11,083 bases of DNA from NCBI GenBank assembly GCA_947628445.1, contig CANQZX010000037.1, positions 1-11,083 of the forward strand, read 5' to 3'. Shown here in pieces: positions 7,078 to 11,083 of this stretch. The translations under genes and the position numbers were made by a program. Positions within the stretch are counted from its first letter, which is position 1; every line of letters begins with the position of its first letter. Under the pieces are notes generated by a model, which saw only the letters and a program-made list of their open reading frames with translations, made no database searches and was not told where the DNA came from. This DNA is from an uncultured Bacilli bacterium. Its GTDB lineage: Bacteria; Bacillota_I; Bacilli_A; RF39; UBA660.

Positions 7078-7284
7078 TTAAATTGCTAGTTCACCCATTT
7101 TTATTAATTCGACTACTGCTTGAGCTCGTCCTTTAACACCTAATTTTTGAATAGCATTGGAAATATGATTGCGGACAGTTTTTTCACTGATACCTAAAAA
7201 ACTAGCAATTTCTTTTGTTGATTTATTTAAGACAAGTAAATCAAAGACTTCTTGTTCTCTTTCGGTTAAGATTCTTTTTTTCAT
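7078..7284 (-). CDS. gerE: GerE, late mother-cell transcription regulator (LuxR-type HTH)
   Basis: GerE is a small DNA-binding protein that, with SigK RNA polymerase, activates or represses spore coat and other late mother-cell genes. This 68-aa protein is a single LuxR/FixJ-type helix-turn-helix with no receiver domain, close in length to B. subtilis GerE (74 aa). Recognisable family sequence includes LTEREQEVFDLL (6-17), KEIASFLGISEKTVRNHIS (24-42; recognition helix near 33-45) and KLGVKGRAQAVVEL (47-60). The ATG at 7284 is preceded by AGGA with 7-nt spacing. A SigK-like promoter lies upstream and a strong terminator directly follows. In B. subtilis gerE and gerM are also near neighbours, which supports both names. 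Small size makes it hard to exclude another LuxR-type HTH, but the match is unusually close. Confidence 0.93.
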   Translation of the reverse strand: MKKRILTEREQEVFDLLVLNKSTKEIASFLGISEKTVRNHISNAIQKLGVKGRAQAVVELIKMGELAI

Positions 7285-7307
7285 TTTTTAATCCTTTCTT
7301 CCATATA

Positions 7308-7337
7308 AAATACTTCATAGTATTTTATGAAGTATTT
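7308..7337. repeat. 12-bp perfect inverted repeat upstream of gerE
   Basis: AAATACTTCATA (7308-7319) is perfectly complementary to TATGAAGTATTT (7326-7337), with a 6-nt spacer. A second, mutually exclusive hairpin exists in the same bases: AAAATACT (7307-7314) with AGTATTTT (7319-7326) around TCAT. There is no adjacent U-tract on either strand, so a protein-binding operator or a leader structure is more likely than a terminator. The predicted gerE -10 lies inside it. Confidence 0.8.
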
Positions 7338-7349
7338 GGGGAAAAAGTG
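7321..7349 (-). promoter_or_regulatory. SigK-like promoter of gerE
   Basis: The minus strand reads CAC, then 17 nt after the AC, then CATAAAATA (7321-7329). This fits the SigK pattern (AC, 16-18 nt, CATAnnnTA). gerE of B. subtilis is transcribed by SigK RNA polymerase, so the match is biologically sensible. The -10 overlaps the 12-bp inverted repeat. Confidence 0.6.
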
Positions 7350-7362
7350 CGTTTTTTCTAAA

Positions 7363-7854
7363 TTATTTTTCAAATTTAACCGTGATATATTTTTGTTTAT
7401 CGTATAGGGCTTGAATCGACCGAATTATTTTATTAGCAATTTCTTTGTTGTGTTCTTGGGCGGAGATAACAACACTTATACTATCGCCATTAATTTTTAC
7501 AAAAGAATCATAGTTGTAGGTATCACTTATTAATTTTTCAATTTTCTCAACTTCGCCTTTCGCGGAATTTAAGGCCTGCAATGATTCATAAGCATCATTT
7601 TTTTCTTCGAGTGTGGCTGTATTATCTAATAAAATATCTTGATAGGTTTGCATTTCTTTCATGATTTCTTCATCTTCGGCCACTCTTAAGGCAACTAAAA
7701 CATCATTTTCTTTAATTTCGATGGTTTCTTTGGAAGCATCATTATCTCCCGCGAGGGTGGCCAGGGCTTCATCATCCATCGAAACATAGTAAATACCTAA
7801 AACTAAAATTAGTGAAAACAAAGTTACAAACCATAAATTCTGTTTATTAATCAT
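7363..7854 (-). CDS. spoIIIAH: SpoIIIAH-like sporulation channel protein
   Basis: SpoIIIAH sits in the mother-cell membrane and joins SpoIIQ across the intermembrane space, forming part of the A-Q channel that sustains the forespore. The protein has 163 aa (B. subtilis 218 aa; the missing length is mostly linker). The N-terminus NKQNLWFVTLFSLILVLGIYY (3-23) is an uncleaved anchor matching the family start almost position for position. An acidic linker follows (about 27-65), then a helical region and the C-terminal ring-forming YscJ/FliF-like domain (about 85-163) with GEVEKIEKLI and the closing ITVKFE. GGAGG lies 6 nt before the ATG. A SigE-like promoter precedes it. It is detached from the spoIIIAA-AG genes it normally follows; those are not in this window. 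Confidence 0.88.
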   Translation of the reverse strand: MINKQNLWFVTLFSLILVLGIYYVSMDDEALATLAGDNDASKETIEIKENDVLVALRVAEDEEIMKEMQTYQDILLDNTATLEEKNDAYESLQALNSAKGEVEKIEKLISDTYNYDSFVKINGDSISVVISAQEHNKEIANKIIRSIQALYDKQKYITVKFEK

Positions 7855-7877
7855 ATCTTTCCTCCAAAATCTACTAA

Positions 7878-7904
7878 AGTATATGAGACAAGTTAGTAAA
7901 TATT
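7878..7904 (-). promoter_or_regulatory. SigE-like promoter of spoIIIAH
   Basis: The minus strand has AATATT containing ATA (7901-7903), 15 nt, then CATATACT (7878-7885). The SigE pattern is ATA, 16 nt, CATAnnnT, so only the spacer is 1 nt short. The predicted start is near 7871, just ahead of the GGAGG ribosome site. spoIIIA genes are SigE-dependent in B. subtilis. Confidence 0.5.
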
Positions 7905-7910
7905 AAAAAA

Positions 7911-7961
7911 ACCTTAATAAACTTTAAAAAAAGTTAGGTCTTAAAAAAAGGAAATACCTTT
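7911..7961 (+). promoter_or_regulatory. inverted repeats in the divergent spoIIIAH/bacteriocin intergenic region
   Basis: Two small hairpins lie between the divergent genes: AACTTT (7920-7925) with AAAGTT (7930-7935), flanked by ACCT (7911-7914) and AGGT (7936-7939), and AAAGG (7947-7951) with CCTTT (7957-7961). The hexamer AGTTAG also occurs twice, at 7891-7896 and 7932-7937, 41 nt apart. The promoter of the bacteriocin operon must lie here, but I find no convincing SigA -35/-10 pair. These repeats are candidate regulator sites. Confidence 0.35.
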
Positions 7962-7998
7962 AATTTAGGAAATAGTATAAGTGAAGGGAGGAAGAAAA

Positions 7999-10056
7999 AT
8001 GGCGAAAATGGTAATTGTCCGGCAACATGATTTGCAAGATTGTGGGGCGTGTTGTTTGGCCTCAATCATTGAGTATTATGATGGTTATGTGCCGATGGAA
8101 CGTATTAGATTAGATACCAAAACAACTAAAGATGGCACAACGGCTTTTAATTTATTTCAGGCCGCCCAAAAATATGGCTTTGCTACTAAAGGAATAAAAA
8201 CGGCTACTTTGGATGATGCCAATATTTTTTTACCGGCTATTGCGCATGTTAAATACAAAAATGGTTTTAATCATTTCGTGGTGCTTTATGAAATTACGAA
8301 AACTAGTGTTATATTAATGGATCCCGCTAAAGGCAAAGTAAAGATGAAGCGCTCAGAATTTGCAACCATTTTTTCCGAAATATTACTTATGTTCTATCCC
8401 CAAGAAAAAATTGTTTATTTAGCCAAGGGAAAAAGTATTTGGCTCATCTGGGGCGATATTTTAAAACAAGAAAAAATGCTTTTTGTCAAAATCGTCTTGA
8501 TAAGTATTTTACTTACTTTAACGACCATTGCCGCCAGTTACTATTTTAAAATTGGGCTCGATGGCTTAGGTGAGGTCGGTTATGGTGCTTATTTAAAACT
8601 CATTATTTTGGTTTTTGCTATTGTAACTTTGTTTAAAATAACATTTACTTATTTGCGAAGTTATTTGGAAAATCATTTAAATAAAAATATTGATGTTTTA
8701 TTGCTTGCCGATTTTCTTAATCATTTATTTAAAATCCCTTCTACGAGTATGAGTAGTCGAAGTAGCGCGGAGATAATGACGCGCGTAAAAGAACTTAATA
8801 ATATTAAAGCGTTATATACGGAATTATTTATTAATTTTCTTTTAGATTTCATCTTAATGTTTTCGACTATTCCGCTTTTAATATGGATAAATAGTAAATT
8901 GTTTTTAATTCTTTTTCTTGTTGTTACAATTTATCTTATTATTGGCTTATTAACGATGCGCCCAATTTATCGTAAGGCCTATCAAAATATAACTTATGAA
9001 GAAGAGTTTAATAATTATTTATTGGAGGCAATCGAGGCCTATCCGGCGATTAAAAATTTAAACTTAACATCGTCAATCTTAAAAAATATTGAAGAAAAAT
9101 TAGCCATTTTACTTTATGATAATTTTAAATTAAATGAGTTTGTTTTAAAAGAAGAAAATTTAAAAAACGGCATTAGCGAAATTGGTTACTTTAGTATTCT
9201 ATCCTGTGGTTTTTACTTTATCTTACAGCAAGATTTAACCTTGGCTAATTTGCTTACTTTTTCTTCGCTTATGACTTACTTTTTAAACCCGGTGAAAAAT
9301 TTAATTGATACATTACCTAAATTTAATTTTTTTAAGGCCACGTTTACCAAGATAAGTGATTTTTTAAGTATTACGCCCGAGAAAATGGGCAAGCGCATCA
9401 GTTTTAAAGAAGGCAACTTAACGGTAAAAAATCTTAGTTTTAGTTATAATGATTACCATTTAGTGTTGCAAGATGTTAATTTTGCAATTGCCGCGGGGGC
9501 TAAAGTAATGTTTAAAGGTCCCAGTGGCTGTGGTAAAAGCACGATGTGCAAGTTATTTGCTAAAATGTATAGTGATTTTACTGGGACTATTGAAATTGAT
9601 GGCAAAAATATTTTAGATTGTTCGCTTAAAACCATTCGGGAAAACATTACTTATGTTTCTCAAAATGAAACTATTTTTACCGATACTATTTGGAATAATT
9701 TAGTTTTAGGACGCAATATTCCCTTAGCCAAAGTTAACGAAATTGCCCATGTTTGTCTTTTGGATGAGGTAATTAATAAAAAACGGTTGCGTTATGAGAC
9801 CATTGTTAATAATTATCATAAAACCATTTCGGGTGGGGAAAAACAGCGCATCATTCTGGCACGGGCTTTATTAAAGGAGGCCAAAATTATTATTTTAGAT
9901 GAGCCATTAAGTGAGGTTGATTACGCGATTGAACGACAAATCATAACCAACTTAAAAACTTATTTTCCCCAAAAAACTTTAATTTATGTTACTCATAAAA
10001 ACCAAGATGATTTATTTGATAAAGTTATTACTTTCGAGGCCTTAGATGCAAAATAA
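7999..10056 (+). CDS. bacteriocin-processing ABC transporter with C39 peptidase domain (PCAT)
   Basis: This transporter cuts double-glycine leader peptides at the inner face of the membrane and exports the mature peptide with ATP. The ATG at 7999 follows GGGAGGA (7985-7991) with good spacing, giving 685 aa; an in-frame GTG at 7981 lies upstream of that site. The N-terminal C39 peptidase (about 4-135) has Gln9, nucleophile Cys15 (DCGACC), His92 (NHFVVLYE) and Asp108 (MDPAKG). The six-helix ABC exporter domain spans about 147-455. The nucleotide-binding domain has Walker A GPSGCGKST (507-515), Q-loop Gln555, signature SGGEKQ (611-616), Walker B LDEP (633-636; Asp634, Glu635) and H-loop His666. 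All catalytic residues are intact, so it should process and export. The following gene overlaps it by 11 nt, and two matching leader peptides are encoded downstream. Confidence 0.96.
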   Translation: MAKMVIVRQHDLQDCGACCLASIIEYYDGYVPMERIRLDTKTTKDGTTAFNLFQAAQKYGFATKGIKTATLDDANIFLPAIAHVKYKNGFNHFVVLYEITKTSVILMDPAKGKVKMKRSEFATIFSEILLMFYPQEKIVYLAKGKSIWLIWGDILKQEKMLFVKIVLISILLTLTTIAASYYFKIGLDGLGEVGYGAYLKLIILVFAIVTLFKITFTYLRSYLENHLNKNIDVLLLADFLNHLFKIPSTSMSSRSSAEIMTRVKELNNIKALYTELFINFLLDFILMFSTIPLLIWINSKLFLILFLVVTIYLIIGLLTMRPIYRKAYQNITYEEEFNNYLLEAIEAYPAIKNLNLTSSILKNIEEKLAILLYDNFKLNEFVLKEENLKNGISEIGYFSILSCGFYFILQQDLTLANLLTFSSLMTYFLNPVKNLIDTLPKFNFFKATFTKISDFLSITPEKMGKRISFKEGNLTVKNLSFSYNDYHLVLQDVNFAIAAGAKVMFKGPSGCGKSTMCKLFAKMYSDFTGTIEIDGKNILDCSLKTIRENITYVSQNETIFTDTIWNNLVLGRNIPLAKVNEIAHVCLLDEVINKKRLRYETIVNNYHKTISGGEKQRIILARALLKEAKIIILDEPLSEVDYAIERQIITNLKTYFPQKTLIYVTHKNQDDLFDKVITFEALDAK

Positions 10057-10456
10057 TTACCAACGGCTGTTAAATCTTAAACCTCATAATTGGTGGGCTT
10101 TAATAATCGTGGTTTTGGCAACCACTTTCTTAACAATTTATATTTGTAACCATAAGTTATATGATCGCCTATTTTTAATCGCCGTGAGTGATGGAGTTAA
10201 TTTAAATATTGATGTGCCCCTTACATACTCTGATACATTGCACGATGGGGCTATCTTAAAAATAAATGATAAAAAATATGATTATACCATCCAAAACATT
10301 AGCGAAATAAAATATGACGAAATTGAAAAAATCAACTATCAAACATTTACGATAAATATTGCTAAACCAAGTTTCGTTAATGAAATAATCAAAGTATGTT
10401 TTTACTATAATCAAGAAAAGATTAGTCAAAAAATTATTCAATTTATAAAGGAGTGA
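10046..10456 (+). CDS. small single-pass membrane protein, probable bacteriocin transport accessory or immunity protein
   Basis: This 136-aa protein has a short cytoplasmic start, one membrane helix (about 16-34) and an outside domain of about 100 residues that looks beta-rich (LNIDVPLTY, GAILKINDKKYDYTI, YQTFTINIAKPSF). No lipobox, no C39 or thioredoxin motif, and no coiled coil is seen. Topology and position (directly after the PCAT gene, overlapping it by 11 nt) resemble a membrane-fusion accessory protein of the HlyD/BlpB class. It is far shorter than the usual 400-plus residues, as if the coiled-coil hairpin were missing and only anchor and beta domain remained. An immunity role is the main alternative, since no other immunity candidate lies in the operon. 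Family not recognised with certainty. Confidence 0.75.
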   Translation: MQNNYQRLLNLKPHNWWALIIVVLATTFLTIYICNHKLYDRLFLIAVSDGVNLNIDVPLTYSDTLHDGAILKINDKKYDYTIQNISEIKYDEIEKINYQTFTINIAKPSFVNEIIKVCFYYNQEKISQKIIQFIKE

Positions 10457-10460
10457 TGTA

Positions 10461-10601
10461 ATGAATAACTTAAATGACCAAGAATTACAAAAGGTATCAG
10501 GGGGCGGAGCCGGTCTTTGGCTAGCCATCGGTGGGGTTTTACTTTTAGCCATTGGTATTCTTGATGGCTATCGGAACCCACTAAAATGCAATAACGGATA
10601 A
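10461..10601 (+). CDS. double-glycine leader bacteriocin peptide 1
   Basis: This 46-aa precursor starts 4 nt after the accessory gene, with AAAGGAG (10447-10453) 7 nt upstream of the ATG. The leader is 15 residues ending in Gly14-Gly15, with the canonical hydrophobic/acidic pattern: Leu4 (-12), Glu8 (-8), Leu9 (-7), Val12 (-4). Cleavage by the C39 transporter after Gly15 would release a 31-aa core (residues 16-46). That core starts GAGLWLAIGG, continues as a very hydrophobic helix, and ends DGYRNPLKCNNG with one cysteine (Cys43). A GxxxG motif (Gly32-Gly36, GILDG) is present, as in two-peptide class IIb bacteriocins, where it packs against the partner. There are no Ser/Thr-Cys patterns and no modification enzymes nearby, so it is not expected to be a lantibiotic. 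Confidence 0.9.
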   Translation: MNNLNDQELQKVSGGGAGLWLAIGGVLLLAIGILDGYRNPLKCNNG

Positions 10602-10612
10602 GGAGGTAAAAG

Positions 10613-10774
10613 ATGGAGTTAAAAAATAATGAACTAGTGTGCATTGTTGGTGGAAGCATTACCACCTCCATGATTAATGCCGTAACAAAGATGGCTACAA
10701 CCATTTTAAAAATTGGTCAAACCATTGGTAGCGTCTTACGGCGTTATATTACCAACTCTTATTGCGTCGGTTAG
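10613..10774 (+). CDS. double-glycine leader bacteriocin peptide 2
   Basis: This 53-aa precursor lies 11 nt after peptide 1, with a perfect AAGGAGG (10600-10606) 6 nt before its ATG. The 14-residue leader ends Gly13-Gly14 and keeps the same spacing as peptide 1: Leu3 (-12), Glu7 (-8), Leu8 (-7), Ile11 (-4). The predicted 39-aa core (15-53) is Ser/Thr-rich and amphipathic. It contains GxxxG (Gly35-Gly39, GQTIG) followed by the cationic SVLRRYI, and ends NSYCVG with one cysteine (Cys51). Its Arg/Lys-rich character complements the glycine-rich hydrophobic peptide 1, as in the two halves of a class IIb bacteriocin. Its alternative role would be a peptide pheromone, but no sensor kinase or response regulator is visible here. 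A terminator follows at once. Confidence 0.88.
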   Translation: MELKNNELVCIVGGSITTSMINAVTKMATTILKIGQTIGSVLRRYITNSYCVG

Positions 10775-10799
10775 AAAAAAGGAGCACATGCTCTTTTTT
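10775..10799 (+). terminator. intrinsic terminator of the bacteriocin operon
   Basis: AAAAAAGGAGC (10775-10785) pairs with GCTCTTTTTT (10790-10799) around an ACAT loop. The pairing includes one G-U, and the 3' arm is itself the U-tract. It begins at the base after the peptide 2 stop codon. Confidence 0.85.
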
Positions 10800-10813
10800 C
10801 TTATGTCTACAAA

Positions 10814-10843
10814 TTGTCAAAGAAAAACAAGATCCCTTACAAT
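10814..10843 (+). promoter_or_regulatory. possible promoter upstream of the exported-protein gene
   Basis: TTGTCA (10814-10819) and TACAAT (10838-10843) are separated by 18 nt, an acceptable SigA spacing. The predicted start would fall inside the adjoining AT microsatellite. A second TACAAT occurs at 10861-10866, and a perfect TATAAT with a poor -35 at 10929-10934. Which of these drives the downstream gene is not clear. Confidence 0.3.
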
Positions 10844-10862
10844 ATATATATATATATATATA
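10842..10862. repeat. (AT)10 dinucleotide microsatellite inside an inverted repeat
   Basis: Twenty-one bases strictly alternate A and T. The tract is flanked by TACAATA on both sides (10838-10844 and 10861-10867) and by the complementary arms TCCCTT (10833-10838) and AAGGGA (10869-10874). The whole block is self-complementary and could extrude as a cruciform or fold in RNA. The length of such a tract is prone to slippage. Confidence 0.85.
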
Positions 10863-10928
10863 CAATAAAAGGGAAGATGGGGAAAAAAATATTTTTTCTT
10901 ATGTCTAGAAATCACATTTTATTCGATG

Positions 10929-10934
10929 TATAAT
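10929..10934 (+). promoter_or_regulatory. candidate -10 box of the exported-protein gene
   Basis: This is a perfect TATAAT, 43 nt before the ATG at 10978. At 17-18 nt upstream there is only CTAGAA/TAGAAA, a poor -35, so activity would need an activator or a different sigma factor. The spacing to the AAGGAG ribosome site (10965-10970) is reasonable for a short leader. Confidence 0.4.
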
Positions 10935-10977
10935 AAAAATATAAAGATAGGAAACAATAAAAGTAAGGAGTAGTAGT

Positions 10978-11083
10978 ATGGAGGAAAATAAAAGAAGAAC
11001 TTTAATTTTAACTTTGATTGCCATCGCTGTTTTATTGTTAGCGGTTATTGGAGCAACATTTGCCTTCTTTTATAGTCGAACAG
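10978..11083 (+). CDS. N-terminus of an exported protein with SipW/TasA-type signal (partial, runs off the window)
   Basis: Thirty-five codons are visible after AAGGAG (10965-10970) with 7-nt spacing. The N-terminus is charged and basic (MEENKRR), followed by a long hydrophobic segment (8-24) and then GATFAFFYSRT (25-35). A hydrophobic stretch ending in (A/G)T(F/Y)A(F/Y)F is typical of the TasA/CalY/camelysin group, whose signal peptides are cut by the SipW-type signal peptidase and which form matrix fibres or surface proteins. Only the signal region is present, so the mature function is unknown. It lies downstream of the bacteriocin terminator and is probably a separate transcription unit. 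A simple type II membrane anchor is the alternative. Confidence 0.6.
   Translation, partial: MEENKRRTLILTLIAIAVLLLAVIGATFAFFYSRT

Larger units (their letters stand above)
10794..10912. repeat. imperfect 21-nt direct repeat flanking an intergenic segment
   Basis: The segment at 10794-10814 (TTTTTTCTTATGTCTA, one variable base, then AAAT) recurs at 10892-10912 with a single C/G difference, 98 nt apart. The first copy overlaps the U-tract of the bacteriocin terminator. The second follows an A/T-only hairpin (about 10882-10898). It may be a remnant of local duplication or a repeated binding site. Confidence 0.7.

Noticed and set aside
7338..7362. A/T-only GAAAAA/TTTTTC hairpin after spoIIIAH as a terminator
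   Set aside because: No G-C core and no proper U-tract on the minus strand; too weak to call.
10406..10411. TATAAT inside the end of the accessory gene as an internal promoter for the two peptides
   Set aside because: No acceptable -35 at 16-18 nt upstream; read-through from the transporter gene explains expression.
10256..10704. Two overlapping minus-strand reading frames (98 and 88 codons) opposite the accessory gene and the bacteriocin peptides
   Set aside because: They run antisense to genes with strong ribosome sites and clear leader motifs, lack good Shine-Dalgarno sequences and show no recognisable domain.
10461..10774. Lantibiotic or other modified peptide interpretation of the two small peptides
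   Set aside because: No modification enzyme is encoded nearby and each core has a single cysteine, so ring formation is not supported.
10803..10868. Short frame starting at the ATG in the first direct repeat
   Set aside because: Only 21 codons, no Shine-Dalgarno, mostly Ile-Tyr encoded by the AT microsatellite.
1..11083. CRISPR arrays, insertion sequences, attachment sites or rRNA genes
   Set aside because: No regularly spaced repeats, transposase or integrase motifs, or rRNA sequence were seen on either strand.

Overview
The window is strongly AT-rich, with Shine-Dalgarno-driven, tightly packed genes on both strands. TGA is used as a stop (10454-10456) and TGG as Trp, so the code is standard. 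The spore genes spoIIIAH, gerE and gerM, together with a class II-type bacteriocin operon, point to an endospore-forming low-GC Bacillota. It is most likely in class Bacilli or its gut-associated relatives (Erysipelotrichales-like), because a GerE of this kind is typical of Bacilli. Species cannot be named from the sequence.

Layout. (1) 1-137: possible tail of an upstream + strand gene and its intrinsic terminator. (2) 164-5890, + strand: one operon with a good vegetative promoter, six tightly spaced genes and a terminator. It encodes a GT4 glycosyltransferase, an HddA-type heptose kinase, an SDR sugar-nucleotide epimerase, an HddC-GmhB fusion (guanylyltransferase plus phosphatase), a GmhA-type isomerase and an unrecognised 186-aa protein. 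Together GmhA, HddA, GmhB and HddC form the complete GDP-D-glycero-alpha-D-manno-heptose route from sedoheptulose 7-phosphate, probably feeding a cell-surface glycan. (3) 5895-6012, - strand: tRNA-Arg(UCU) with its own promoter. (4) 6029-7904, - strand: a sporulation block, spoIIIAH then gerE then gerM. Near-consensus SigE-like and SigK-like promoter elements precede spoIIIAH and gerE, a clean UUCG-loop terminator follows gerE, and another terminator follows gerM. SpoIIIAH and GerM are both parts of the A-Q (feeding-tube) complex, and GerE is the late mother-cell regulator.

(5) 7999-10799, + strand: a compact bacteriocin secretion operon. It holds a C39-peptidase ABC transporter (PCAT), an overlapping 136-aa single-pass membrane protein, and two very small genes (46 and 53 codons). 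The two small products have textbook double-glycine leaders and a GxxxG motif in each core, the signature of a two-peptide (class IIb-like) bacteriocin. They are the most interesting content, because genes this short are easily missed. A terminator closes the operon. (6) 10794-10977: an unusual intergenic stretch with an imperfect 21-nt direct repeat, an (AT)10 microsatellite inside an inverted repeat, and promoter-like elements. (7) 10978-end: the start of a gene whose N-terminus looks like a SipW/TasA-type exported protein, cut by the window edge.
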